From Actinopolymorpha singaporensis (GTDB lineage: Bacteria > Actinomycetota > Actinomycetes > Propionibacteriales > Actinopolymorphaceae), in the NCBI RefSeq assembly GCF_900104745.1, contig NZ_LT629732.1:1612001-1676000 (forward strand): a stretch of 64,000 bases of DNA, written 5' to 3'. Made by a program: the position numbers and the translations under genes. Positions 54,215-62,608 of this stretch are shown here, piece after piece; the first letter of the stretch is position 1, and each line of letters opens with the position of its first letter. The notes under the pieces were generated by a model. The model did not search any database. It saw only the letters and a list, made by a program, of their open reading frames with translations, and had not been told where the DNA came from.

Positions 54215-54240
54215 AACTTGCCAAGGAGTCTTGGCAAGTT
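54215..54240. promoter_or_regulatory. Perfect 11-4-11 palindrome, probable ArsR-type operator
   Basis: AACTTGCCAAG (54215-54225), GAGT, CTTGGCAAGTT (54230-54240). The arms are exact reverse complements. It ends 13 bases before the regulator start codon, where a bound ArsR/SmtB-type dimer would block transcription. The regulator and MFS gene follow, so auto-repression is likely. Confidence 0.7.
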
Positions 54241-54253
54241 CAGACTGGCAGGC

Positions 54254-54835
54254 ATGTCGAAGCCATCATCAGCGGCACAGTCGAGGGAGTTGGACCTCCG
54301 CAGCCTCCGGGCGCTGGCTCATCCGCTTCGGGTCGAGATATTGCAAACCCTGTCCACGGACGGACCGTCGACCTCGGCCCGGTTGGCGGCACGCATAGGT
54401 GTGCGGTCAGGATCGACGAGTTGGCACCTGGCCAAGCTCGCCGAGGCCGGACTGGTGGTGGAGGACCCGGAGCGCGGCACGCTGCGCGAGCGTTGGTGGC
54501 AGGCGGCCTCTCCGGGCTGGTGGATGGACGCGGCGACGTACCTGGGTGACGAGCAGACCAATGTCGAGGCGACGCTGGTCCTCGGTTCGGTCATTCGCCA
54601 GCATCTTCGGCGTGCCGAACAGTTTCTGGGGGAGGAGTGGCCGGAGGAGTGGCGTCGTGCCTGGATCCTGGAGACCTCACTTCCCTTGCGACTTACTCCG
54701 CGGGGCCTGACGGAGTTGGGGGAACGGCTCAGGGGAGTGCTCGGTGAGTTCACCGCGCGACCGGACGACGAGGGCGCGGAGACCGTGCTGGTGCAGATTC
54801 ATGGTTTCCCGGTTCATGGCGAGTCGGGGCGATGA
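54254..54835 (+). CDS. ArsR family winged-helix regulator
   Basis: 193 residues. The wHTH reads LRALAHPLRVEILQTLSTDG, then SARLAARIGVRSGSTSWHLAKLAEAGLV, and the wing EDPERGTLRERWW. No Cys metal site is present, so it probably senses an organic ligand through its long C-terminal part (about residues 100-193). ATG 54254 is chosen over ATG 54203, which would put the palindrome inside the coding region. It overlaps the MFS gene by four bases (ATGA), the standard regulator-plus-efflux pair. Confidence 0.9.
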   Translation: MSKPSSAAQSRELDLRSLRALAHPLRVEILQTLSTDGPSTSARLAARIGVRSGSTSWHLAKLAEAGLVVEDPERGTLRERWWQAASPGWWMDAATYLGDEQTNVEATLVLGSVIRQHLRRAEQFLGEEWPEEWRRAWILETSLPLRLTPRGLTELGERLRGVLGEFTARPDDEGAETVLVQIHGFPVHGESGR

Positions 54836-56106
54836 CGGACGTTGCCGATTGGCGATCTCCGGTAGAGGTCTCGCTGTGGCGCAACCGCGACTACATGTAC
54901 TGGTGGTCAGGCACGCTCGCTTCCACGTTGGGCTCGAGTGTGTCGGCGGTCGCGCTGCCACTGCTGATCATGTTCGACACCGGATCGGTCTTCGCGGCCG
55001 CCGTGGTGGGCACCGCTGAACGCCTTGGAGCGCTGCTGACCCAGCTGGCTGGCGGTGCGCTCGCCGACAGATGCTCGCGCAAGGCCATCCTCGTCGTTGG
55101 CGCGATTCTGCAGGCGGGACTGATGGCTGGAATCGTCTGGCTGATCACGAGGAGCTCGGTCAACGTGCCCGGCCTGGTCGCGCTGGCAGGCGCCTTGGGC
55201 ATGGTCGGTGGTGTGGTCACCGGCGCGGTGATGCCCGTACTGCGGCGGCTGGTGCCCAGGTCGCAGCTGGCCGCCCGTGCCGCACAAGAGCAGGGACTGA
55301 ACCAGGTCGCTCAACTGGCCGGCGGGCCCCTGGCCGGCATCCTGTTCGGCCTCGCCCGATGGCTGCCCTTCGTTGCCGACGTGGCGAGCTACCTCGTCGC
55401 GGCCATCGCCAACATGCTCATCCGTACGCCCCTCGGCCCTGACCGTTCCCACGTCACGGCCGAGAAGAAGCCCGGGATCGTGTCCGATATCCGTGAGGGT
55501 GCTCGAATCGTCGCCCGGCATCCATTCCTGCGCTACACCACCGGCTGGGTGGCCGTGACCAACCTTGTCGGTAACAGTGTCATGCTGCTTGCCATCGCTC
55601 TGCTCAAGGAGCAACACGCAGGGCCGCAAGTCATCGGCCTCACCAATGCCGCCATTCTCAGTGGTGGCGTGAGCGCTTCGTTGATCGCCAGTCAACTCAT
55701 TCGGGCATTGTCGGCTCGTCGCACCTTTCTGCTCGGCAACTGGACGTACGTCATGGCACTCGGATGCGTCGCCCTCACCGAGAAGCCGTGGCAACTCGCG
55801 ATCGCAGCCGGCCTCTTCGTCTTCGCGGCTGTTCCAACCGCTTCTGTCTGGGAGGCTTACACCGCGAGCCTCGTGCCCGACGCGCTGTTCGGCCGGGTCG
55901 GAGCAACCACCATGTTTGCCGCCCAGTCCCTCACCTGGGCCGGAACTCTACTCGCCGGCGCCCTTGCCGAGAGCCTCGGCGCATCCGTCGCCGTCGCCTG
56001 CTTCGCACTCTTCCTGCTGCCCTACACGCTCGCCAACCACGTCACGAACAACCTCGACGTGCTACGCACGCCCATCGACCAGGTGCCTGAGATCGTGCCT
56101 CAGTAG
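54832..56106 (+). CDS. MFS exporter
   Basis: 424 residues with about 12 membrane segments. The N-terminal DYMYWWSGTLASTLGSSVSA and the loop motif ADRCSRKAILVVGAILQAG identify an MFS_3-type drug or siderophore exporter, close to the EntS/tetracycline-efflux-like group. It is cotranscribed with the ArsR regulator upstream and should be induced when that repressor leaves the palindrome. Substrate unknown. Confidence 0.93.
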   Translation: MTDVADWRSPVEVSLWRNRDYMYWWSGTLASTLGSSVSAVALPLLIMFDTGSVFAAAVVGTAERLGALLTQLAGGALADRCSRKAILVVGAILQAGLMAGIVWLITRSSVNVPGLVALAGALGMVGGVVTGAVMPVLRRLVPRSQLAARAAQEQGLNQVAQLAGGPLAGILFGLARWLPFVADVASYLVAAIANMLIRTPLGPDRSHVTAEKKPGIVSDIREGARIVARHPFLRYTTGWVAVTNLVGNSVMLLAIALLKEQHAGPQVIGLTNAAILSGGVSASLIASQLIRALSARRTFLLGNWTYVMALGCVALTEKPWQLAIAAGLFVFAAVPTASVWEAYTASLVPDALFGRVGATTMFAAQSLTWAGTLLAGALAESLGASVAVACFALFLLPYTLANHVTNNLDVLRTPIDQVPEIVPQ

Positions 56107-56201
56107 GCAAGGCCATTCCGGCGGGAGCACTGTGACGTCGTTCCGTTGACGCTCACGTCGAACATGGTGCGAGCCGAGGTTGTCGGGTGAAGCGCCGAGG
56201 G

Positions 56202-56984
56202 TCAGCCCAGGCGACAGGTCCTGGCCTGCTGGAGGTCTCGGTCGGCCCGCCTGTAAACGCTGATGCGGAACGGCGCCTTCTCGTACGCCGACATCCATCG
56301 GTGCATGGCGACCCCGGGGTCGAGTCGGCCGGCCCGGCGGTCGGCCATGGCCTGCAGGTGGGCCTTCCACTCGGCGATGCTGGCGCGCGCGGCGCCGACT
56401 GCCTTGTCAGCTTCCTCGGTGTAGGTGCGGCAGACCTCGACGCTCGTCTTCTGTTGCGTGGGGAGGGCCGCAGTGTCGACGTTGGTGCACGCGTCGCGAA
56501 CTGGCCGGAACGCCTTGTCGGCCGCCTCGTAGGTCGAGACGTGACCTGGACCGGCCAAGCGGGTTCTGGTCCAGATCGCCTTGGTCTGCGCCTCGGTGTT
56601 CTTCCCGCTCTGCTCGTCTTTCATGGCCTGGATGTGGGCGGCCCAGTCGCCGACTGCCACTCGCGCACTGGTCGCCGCCGCGGTTCCCTTGTCGGCCGCC
56701 GCCCTGCACGCGCGCAGTTGCTCGGCCACTTGCCTGGGGAGTCGGGAGCCGGCGCCCTCGGGCTGGCCGGCCCTGGTGGATGCCTTCTCGCTCTTCTTCG
56801 TCGCGGTAGGCGTCGACGTGGGCTTCTTGTTCGCGGACCCCTGGATGGTGTGCTGGTTCGTGCCGCCTCGAGACGGGAGGACTGCCCACGCGATCCCTGC
56901 GACCGCCAGCGCTGCGACGACGACAGCGATCAGGATGGAGCGGGGCGACCGGGAACGGTGTGCTCTTCTGTGTCCACTTGCCAT
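56202..56984 (-). CDS. Membrane-anchored helical-repeat protein
   Basis: 260 residues. A basic N-terminus and one helix (ILIAVVVAALAVAGIAWAV) anchor it, followed by a Thr/Lys-rich linker. Outside are two homologous helical units, recognisable by VGDWAAHIQAMKDEQSG and IAEWKAHLQAMADRRAG, each with Cys residues (RACRAAAD and EVCRTYTEEAD). No enzyme is recognised. AAGGGA precedes ATG 56984. It faces the MFS gene, with a 95-base gap. Confidence 0.78.
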   Translation of the reverse strand: MASGHRRAHRSRSPRSILIAVVVAALAVAGIAWAVLPSRGGTNQHTIQGSANKKPTSTPTATKKSEKASTRAGQPEGAGSRLPRQVAEQLRACRAAADKGTAAATSARVAVGDWAAHIQAMKDEQSGKNTEAQTKAIWTRTRLAGPGHVSTYEAADKAFRPVRDACTNVDTAALPTQQKTSVEVCRTYTEEADKAVGAARASIAEWKAHLQAMADRRAGRLDPGVAMHRWMSAYEKAPFRISVYRRADRDLQQARTCRLG

Positions 56985-57076
56985 CGGGGTTCCCTTTGTC
57001 GGTGCCAGTCCTGTGCGCGCGAGGTTAGAGCCTGGACCAGCTTTAGGAAAGGTGGTTGACACTCCCGCTCACGCTG

Positions 57077-57185
57077 TGGGAGTTGAGCGTCACCGAGCAG
57101 AGATACCGCGCCGTCTGGAGGTCAGGGGACCCCGGTGACCGAGGTGGCCGACCGCTACGGAGTCAGCCGTCAGGGTGTTCATGGT
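57077..57185 (+). mobile_element. IS481-family transposase N-terminal remnant
   Basis: From 57080 one frame reads ELSVTEQRYRAV, the usual opening of IS481-type transposases. After a break the sequence continues in another frame from 57135 with VTEVADRYGVSRQGVH, their first HTH. Typical copies have both in one frame. The homology then stops; no DDE domain or terminal repeats are present. It is a short dead fragment between the helical-repeat gene and the acetyltransferase. The rest of this 371-base gap holds nothing recognised. Confidence 0.7.
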
Positions 57186-57355
57186 CCGGCTGCGAGCAGC
57201 TTCAGTACGTCTGCTGAACGCCGGTGGGTCAGCGGTGGCGTCAATTCGGCCTGCGCGTGGGAGCTGGGCGCCGTTTCGCGGTCTCCTCAAGCCAGAGCCT
57301 GGCAACGTGAGATACCGGACGCTGAACGTCCGCGATCCGGTGTACGTTCCCGGGC

Positions 57356-57943
57356 ATGTCCGACTTCACGATCAAGGCGCTCACGGCGGAGACGTTCGAC
57401 GACTTCGCCGCTCTCGTCGAGCGGAACAAGGGCATGTTCGCAGGCTGCTGGTGCACGAAGTTCCATCCCGACTGCGCGGAGAAGGGCCAGAGCGCCGAGG
57501 GGAACCGGGCGCTCAAGCAACGTCTGGTGGCCGAAGGGATCGCGCACGCCGCGCTGGTCTACGACGGCGACCGGGCCGTCGCCTGGGCGGAGTACGGATC
57601 ACCCGAGGAGCTGCCCAACATCCATCACCGCAAGGAGTACGTCGCCACTGCCGAGCGACTGCCCGACTACCGGGTCACCTGCATCCTGGTCGAGCGCGGC
57701 CTTCGCGGTCAGGGCCTGGCGGCGATCGCCCTGCGCGGCGCCGTCGAGCTGATCGCGCAGGCCGGCGGCGGCCTGGTCGAGGGCTACCCGCACGACACCG
57801 GCGGGGTCCGGAAGAAGAACTCGTCGTTCCTCTACAACGGCACCCGGACGATGTACGAGCGCGAGGGCTTCACCTACGACCGGCCCAAGGGCCAGGGCAA
57901 CTGCGTGATGGTGCGCGAGGTGGCCCCGAACATGCGCGACTGA
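57356..57943 (+). CDS. GNAT family N-acetyltransferase
   Basis: 195 residues. CWCTKFHPDC precedes the fold; the acetyl-CoA-binding motif A is ILVERGLRGQGLAAIALRGAV. The end FLYNGTRTMYEREGFTYDRPKGQGNCVM is the usual C-terminal strand-loop of this uncharacterised subgroup (two adjoining pieces). The ATG lacks a ribosome site and has a TACGTT -10-like box about 10 bases upstream, so the mRNA may be leaderless. The substrate is unknown. Confidence 0.92.
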   Translation: MSDFTIKALTAETFDDFAALVERNKGMFAGCWCTKFHPDCAEKGQSAEGNRALKQRLVAEGIAHAALVYDGDRAVAWAEYGSPEELPNIHHRKEYVATAERLPDYRVTCILVERGLRGQGLAAIALRGAVELIAQAGGGLVEGYPHDTGGVRKKNSSFLYNGTRTMYEREGFTYDRPKGQGNCVMVREVAPNMRD

Positions 57944-58183
57944 ACCCGTCCAGCGCTCCACACGGAGACGCCGACTGCCCGGCACGCCGCCGCCTCTGCG
58001 AGTGGCTCGGCTTCTCCACGATTTATGGCGGGCTCTCGCGACTGATCCGCAAGCCGTACGGCCTTCGGTCCGCTCGGCCCAGCGCGGACGGCAATCGGCC
58101 GAGGGACTGCAGATTGGCGTAGCCACAGCTGAGCGCTGAGATGGACTCTCCGACCGTCCGCTTCCGAATCCGCAGGTCAGTGG

Positions 58184-58229
58184 TGGTGGGCAGGGGCGGG
58201 GTCGAACCACCGACCCTCCGCTTTTCAGG
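58184..58229 (-). tRNA. 3'-half fragment of tRNA-Phe(GAA), copy 1
   Basis: Read on the minus strand it gives CTGAAAA (the anticodon loop of tRNA-Phe with GAA), GCGGA, a variable loop, the T arm GGTGG-TTCGACC-CCGCC and the acceptor strand CCTGCCC-ACCA. The 5' half (acceptor GGGCAGG and D arm) is missing; the adjoining DNA is unrelated. It cannot be a working tRNA. With copy 2 it forms a direct repeat. The rest of the 385-base gap 57944-58328 shows only a nearby weaker echo (58151-58170) of the anticodon-loop region. Confidence 0.75.
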
Positions 58230-58328
58230 CGCGCACATCGTCGCAGGTCAGGAGGGGTGCCGGGCACTTCGTGCGGTCTCCGTGCAACATCTGTCACCGC
58301 CTCTCCTCCATCTGTAGGGTGTCCGTCC

Positions 58329-58670
58329 ATGAGCATCGGTGATGTCAGCTTCGTTGTCGGACCACTGGGAGCCATGGTGGTCGCACCGCTGGCGATCATT
58401 GCCCTGGTTGTCCGGCAGCCGAGGCGGGCCGCATGGCTGGGCGCACCGCTCATGGCCGTCCTCGTCGTCTCGTGGGTGGGATTCTGGTACGTCTGGGGCA
58501 AGGCTTTCGACTACGCCGATGCGAACAAGCCGGTGCCAACTGCGGTCGACTCGACCTCGAACGCCTTCGCTGGGATCTGCGCGCTTGCCTGCGTCGCGCT
58601 CGTGGTTACCGCGTTGACCACGCTCCGGTCCGTGCGCCGCGTAGACGGTCTTCCGCGACTCAGTGCTTGA
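58329..58670 (+). CDS. Small three-helix membrane protein, hypothetical
   Basis: 113 residues. Hydrophobic segments lie near residues 6-26, 38-58 (LMAVLVVSWVGFWYVWG) and 80-100 (AGICALACVALVVTAL). No family is recognised. The ATG has no ribosome site; TAGGGT lies 9 bases upstream, as expected for leaderless transcripts. It sits inside the segment bounded by the two tRNA fragments. Confidence 0.65.
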   Translation: MSIGDVSFVVGPLGAMVVAPLAIIALVVRQPRRAAWLGAPLMAVLVVSWVGFWYVWGKAFDYADANKPVPTAVDSTSNAFAGICALACVALVVTALTTLRSVRRVDGLPRLSA

Positions 58671-58942
58671 CCAGGATCGACCGAGGCAGTTTCGCGGCGT
58701 TCCCGCTCGGGCCAGCTCGCTCAGCGCGCCGGATCCCGTCGATGAGGTGTCGCCCGTCGCGCGAAGGCCTCTCTTCATGTCGATCACGACACGCAACAAC
58801 CCCGCCAGCCAGCCGGACTCGACTTCGCAACACGCCCTAGAAGTATGCAGACGGCCTTACGAACCGCCAACGCACGGATCTGCGTATGAGAGGTTGTTCC
58901 TGCGGACGCCAGTCTGGGTCGCGTTGCGGCTCGCCCTGCTCG

Positions 58943-59527
58943 TCACCAGACGAAGGGGAGAAGACGGGCACGGTGCCTGGCGAAGTCGCGGTACCCGTCT
59001 CCCAACGCGTTGATCATGGTGCGCTCCTCGCGCAGGAGCCGGTAGATGAGCGCAGTCAAGATCAGAAGGTAGGAAACGCAAGTGCCCGCCCAGTTGCCCA
59101 TCATCAGACCGCAGCCGAGGAGCGCGGCGAGTAGGCCGGTGTAACTGGGGTGCCTCAGGAGTCGATACGGCCCGTCGCTGACGATGAGTTGGTCGGGTGA
59201 GGTCTTGACCACGACGGTGAAGTACTTGCCCAAGGTGGCAAACGACCACCAGCGCAGCAGAAGACCGAGCCATCCCACCAGGGCGCCCAGGCCGAACACC
59301 GCGCGGCCGTCCAGCACCGCGCCCGGTACCAGGGTCTGGGCCAGCGGAAGCATCAGGATGCCCGCGAAGAAGAACACCCGGAACACGACTTCGCTGCGCA
59401 GATCCGCCCCGGACGCGCCCCGGCGCCGTTTCACCGCCTGCGAGATCTCACCGATCGCGAACGCCGCGACGCTGATGCCGAACACCACCCGCGCCCAGGC
59501 GTCCTGCTGGATGTACGGCGTCGTCAC
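58943..59527 (-). CDS. Isoprenylcysteine carboxyl methyltransferase (ICMT)-like membrane protein
   Basis: 194 residues, about five membrane helices. The C-terminal cofactor region reads LGKYFTVVVKTSPDQLIVSDGPYRLLRHPSYTG, in two pieces with the diagnostic GPYRLLRHPSY, followed by EERTMINALGDGYRDF. Bacterial members methylate or modify small lipophilic acceptors, mostly unknown. GTG 59527 is used; TTG 59530 would add one residue. Confidence 0.9.
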   Translation of the reverse strand: MTTPYIQQDAWARVVFGISVAAFAIGEISQAVKRRRGASGADLRSEVVFRVFFFAGILMLPLAQTLVPGAVLDGRAVFGLGALVGWLGLLLRWWSFATLGKYFTVVVKTSPDQLIVSDGPYRLLRHPSYTGLLAALLGCGLMMGNWAGTCVSYLLILTALIYRLLREERTMINALGDGYRDFARHRARLLPFVW

Positions 59528-60038
59528 CAAAGCAGTGTCTCAGTCTCCATGGTGCCGTCGGCGCCGTCACCGGAAAGTGACAGCTCATGCCGCAACGAGG
59601 TCGTACTCCGCCTCACTCAGTTGGCATGTAGGCTTCGGTCGTCGCGTAGTGGATCACTGCCGCCGTCGCCTCGGTCGGCGTCGGGCTGCGACCGCCACGC
59701 CATCAACCGCCCCGGCCGCCCTGCGGGCGGCGCTGGGACGCCGTCCTCGGACTCAACCGGGCGCACAAGCGAAGGCCCTCCAGAGTCCATGGCTCGGCTC
59801 GCAAGTAACTTGACCCCGCTTTCCTCGCACGTCAGTCTCCGGCATCCACTCCACGCGTCAAGAGCGCCCTACCGGCGTCGCTCCGCGATCTTCGACCCTG
59901 GACCCGCTCCGCTCCGGCCTTCAATCTGGCTGGTTGCGAGGTCGACGGGGAACAGTGGTCCGCGACCATCTTCGACTCCAAGGCTGCGGCTCAGGACGGC
60001 CCCAGCGCCCTATATCGGTAGTCATAATTCGCGCATGT
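59528..60038. other. Stretch without a supportable gene
   Basis: No frame with family motifs or a ribosome site is found. A GC-rich hairpin, GCCGCCC (59715-59721) with GGGCGGC (59725-59731) and a TGC loop, could be a weak terminator or chance. Codon use is irregular throughout. Confidence 0.55.
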
Positions 60039-60434
60039 TCATCGGTCGCGGTCCGGGATCAGCTCAGCCAGCGCTGCTCGCGAGGCAGGCGCCGGGAAAG
60101 GGTCGGCAAAGTACTGGGTCTCGTGCGTGACAAGATCGCCGGTGAGTTCCATGACGCTGACCGAGTAGGTGGGTACGCCTTCATAGGTGATCACGCACTC
60201 GCTCACCCACAGGTCGCCGCCGCCGCGGATCCGCAGGACAGTGAAGTGTCGTTCAGCCGGGTGCCCGCCGCGCTGCGCCTGGATCTTTGCCCGTCCCCTG
60301 AAGCGCTCCCCGGACTGCGGGTAGTCCAGGATCGCATCTTCGGCGTAGATCACGTGTTCAGTATCGATGTCCCCGCGTTCAGAAGCTGTCCAGTGCTGCT
60401 CCAGCCGGGCCCGGGCCCTGGCGTCACGATCCAT
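60039..60434 (-). CDS. NTF2-like (SnoaL-type) family protein
   Basis: 131 residues. The start LEQHWTASERGDIDTEHVIYAEDAILDYPQSGERFRG shows the cone-fold opening in two pieces, and the last strands include VMELTGDLVTHETQYFADPFPAPA. This NTF2-like family binds small hydrophobic compounds and has no fixed reaction. ATG 60434 is used; a GTG four codons upstream is an alternative. It lies inside the tRNA-fragment-bounded segment. Confidence 0.85.
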   Translation of the reverse strand: MDRDARARARLEQHWTASERGDIDTEHVIYAEDAILDYPQSGERFRGRAKIQAQRGGHPAERHFTVLRIRGGGDLWVSECVITYEGVPTYSVSVMELTGDLVTHETQYFADPFPAPASRAALAELIPDRDR

Positions 60435-61027
60435 GGCGCTGTTCACCTACACCAGGCTGGTTCGCCAGCACGACTTCGTAATCTTGGGTCACTGGTCAAC
60501 ATGGCGTCGCCGACACCAACACCGCGCCAATCCAGCCAGTACCACCGACGAGAGGCAGCAGGGCCGTAGGGCCGCGAAGTCCACCTGCCAGATGAGCGGT
60601 AGCGAGCTCACTGTCGCCCCAATCATGAAGATCAAGCTTGCTCTGTCCCATTGCCCTTGCCTTCCTTACATGCCGCGCACAGCCTGTAACCAGCCCGGCC
60701 GAGGCCCGCTGCCCCGTCGTCGTTGATGGCAGCGAGCTCCTACGGTGTGGCCCCGGCACCCACTGTTTACTCCCCGTTCCCCACGGGCCGAACACTGACT
60801 GAGGGCTTGAGTGAGAGCCAGCCGGCAGGCCGCCGCCGGCGCGTTGTTCGACGTGGGCGAGCTCGGCCGACCCTGGCCTGGATAGGTGAGGCTACTGGCG
60901 AGGGAGGGTGGGCCAGGTACTGCTTCCCTCGGGTAAGTAGTCTCCCTTGCGGGTAACTGCATCCTCGCGGATAGCGTCTCCGCAACGGGCTGGCACGGTG
61001 CACGGTCCGTGGAGAGGAAAGCACCCG
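60435..61027. other. Long intergenic stretch before the quinone oxidoreductase
   Basis: No gene can be supported on either strand; short frames lack motifs. At 60930-60938 and 60950-60958 the direct repeat CGGGTAA(G/C)T occurs twice with 20-base spacing, 70-98 bases before the start of the oxidoreductase, a candidate regulator site. The remainder is featureless. Confidence 0.5.
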
Positions 61028-62053
61028 ATGGCCGATCAGCCGCAGACGATGCCCGCCGTCGTCAACCGCGCCGGAGGCCCCGTCGACAACCCCGACAGCC
61101 TGGTCGACGCACTCGTGCCCGCACCGGCTGCACCCACCGGGCATGACCTGCTCGTCGAGGTGCGCGCGGTGTCGGTGAACCCTGTGGATGTGAAGGTGCG
61201 CGCTTCCGGCAACCGGGCGCGGAAGGACCGCATTCTCGGGTGGGACGCCTCCGGCGTCGTTCTCGCCGCAGGCCCCGAGACGAACCTGTTCCGTGTCGGT
61301 GAGGAGGTCTACTACGCCGGAAGCCTCGACCGGCCCGGCTCCAACGCCTCCCGCCAGCTCGTGGACGAGCGCATCGTCGGCAGCAAACCGACCTCCCTCA
61401 GCCACGTGGAAGCGGCGGCGCTTCCGCTGACCGGGATCACCGCATGGGAGGCGCTGTTCGACAAGCTCCGCCTGACCACCGAGTCGACCGGCACCCTCCT
61501 GGTGCTGGGAGCAGCGGGCGGGGTCGGCTCCATCCTTATCCAGCTCACCAAGGTCCTCACCGGTGTGAAGGTCATCGCCGCCGCGTCCCGCCCAGAGTCC
61601 CGTGCCTGGGCTGAGCAGCTCGGCGCCGACGTTGTGGTCGACCACTCCGACCCCGACCTCGCCCGCCGCATCCTCGATGCCGCGCCCGGCGGCGTCGACT
61701 ATGTGTTCAGCGCGCATAGCAGGGGACGGATCCCGCTGTTCGCGGAGGTGTTGCGTCCCTTCGGACAGATCGTCGCGATCGACGACGAACGCGACCTGGA
61801 CTTCTACGCCCTGAAGGACAAGAGCATCTCCTGGCACTGGGAGTTCATGTTCACCCGCCCCCGCCACTCCTGGGACCTCACTGCCCAGCATGACCTGCTG
61901 GACCGCATCGCCGAACTGGTCGACGACGGCCGTATCCGCACGACTCTCACGCGGACCCTCGCGCCGCTCGACGCGACACGACTGCGCGAAGCCCACAGGA
62001 TTGTGGAGACCGGCCACACGATCGGGAAGGTCGTCGTTGCCGCCGAGGAATAG
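61028..62053 (+). CDS. Quinone oxidoreductase-like medium-chain reductase (zinc-ADH fold)
   Basis: 341 residues. It has VRAVSVNPVDVKVRASG, LGWDASGVVLAAGPET, the nucleotide strand LLVLGAAGGVGSILIQLTKV and ADVVVDHSDPDL, the layout of the zinc-free ZADH/quinone reductase group (TIGR02817-like). No structural or catalytic zinc cysteines are present, and the substrate is unknown. GAGAGGAAAG lies 7-16 bases upstream of ATG 61028. HxlR-family repressors often control such genes, but none is adjacent. Confidence 0.92.
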   Translation: MADQPQTMPAVVNRAGGPVDNPDSLVDALVPAPAAPTGHDLLVEVRAVSVNPVDVKVRASGNRARKDRILGWDASGVVLAAGPETNLFRVGEEVYYAGSLDRPGSNASRQLVDERIVGSKPTSLSHVEAAALPLTGITAWEALFDKLRLTTESTGTLLVLGAAGGVGSILIQLTKVLTGVKVIAAASRPESRAWAEQLGADVVVDHSDPDLARRILDAAPGGVDYVFSAHSRGRIPLFAEVLRPFGQIVAIDDERDLDFYALKDKSISWHWEFMFTRPRHSWDLTAQHDLLDRIAELVDDGRIRTTLTRTLAPLDATRLREAHRIVETGHTIGKVVVAAEE

Positions 62054-62608
62054 CAGTCTGGTGCGCGTAGATCACGACCTGCTCGATGTCTTGTGTGTCG
62101 ACCTGCTGAAGAACCGACAAGCTGTTGACCTGCGGAGATGTGGTGGGCAGGGGCGGGGTCGAACCGCCGACCTTCCGCTTTCAGGTCGAGGGAGATCGCG
62201 AACGGGGGTCTTCGCGCTCGTCATGATCTTGGTCGGGTGCGTCCTGACCGGCATCGAGCGGGTCTGTTGGCGTCACCGTTGGCGTCTGAGCCCGCGCCGA
62301 TCCGATCAGCCGAGCCGGCCCTCGGCGAGACGGCTCCTCGAGGACGGTGAAGTCGGCGGGTGCGGCAACCCCCGTATTTGCCCAGCAATACGGGGCATAG
62401 GTGTCGGCATGAATCGCGCCCCTGTTGTTCTGCACGTCTCCGCCGTGAGCTGCGCCCCCGACAGAGAAGACATCGCCTCCGGGCCGACGGAATACGCTCC
62501 GGTCCGCTTGTCCTTCCCGCGATCGCCCCGTCCGGTGAAGCGTACGGCTGACCCACAGCGGGGCGGGTCAGCCGGCCGTCTCGGGGGTGCGCAGATCGGT
62601 GGTGCTCG
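62054..62608. other. Intergenic stretch holding tRNA fragment 2 and a hairpin
   Basis: Besides the tRNA fragment, CCCCGTATT (62370-62378) and AATACGGGG (62387-62395) form a perfect 9-base inverted repeat with an 8-base loop, 214 bases before the ligase gene; it may be an operator or terminator. No other gene is supported. Confidence 0.5.
62141..62185 (-). tRNA. 3'-half fragment of tRNA-Phe, copy 2
   Basis: Same orientation and sequence as copy 1 (about 43 of 46 positions agree), including the T arm GGCGG-TTCGACC-CCGCC and CCTGCCC-ACCA. One A is missing from the anticodon-loop region (CTGAAAGCGGA in place of CTGAAAAGCGGA), so it could not decode even if the 5' half were present. The 5' half is absent. 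Frames translated through it (AGAGSNRRPSAF) are tRNA artefacts, not proteins. Confidence 0.75.

Noticed and set aside
57135-57752. Frame starting with transposase-like VTEVADRYGVSRQGVH and running through the acetyltransferase
   Set aside because: Only the first 17 codons resemble a transposase; the rest is out of frame with the acetyltransferase gene.
62138-62350. Frame encoding AGAGSNRRPSAF
   Set aside because: This peptide is a well-known artefact of translating tRNA 3' ends.
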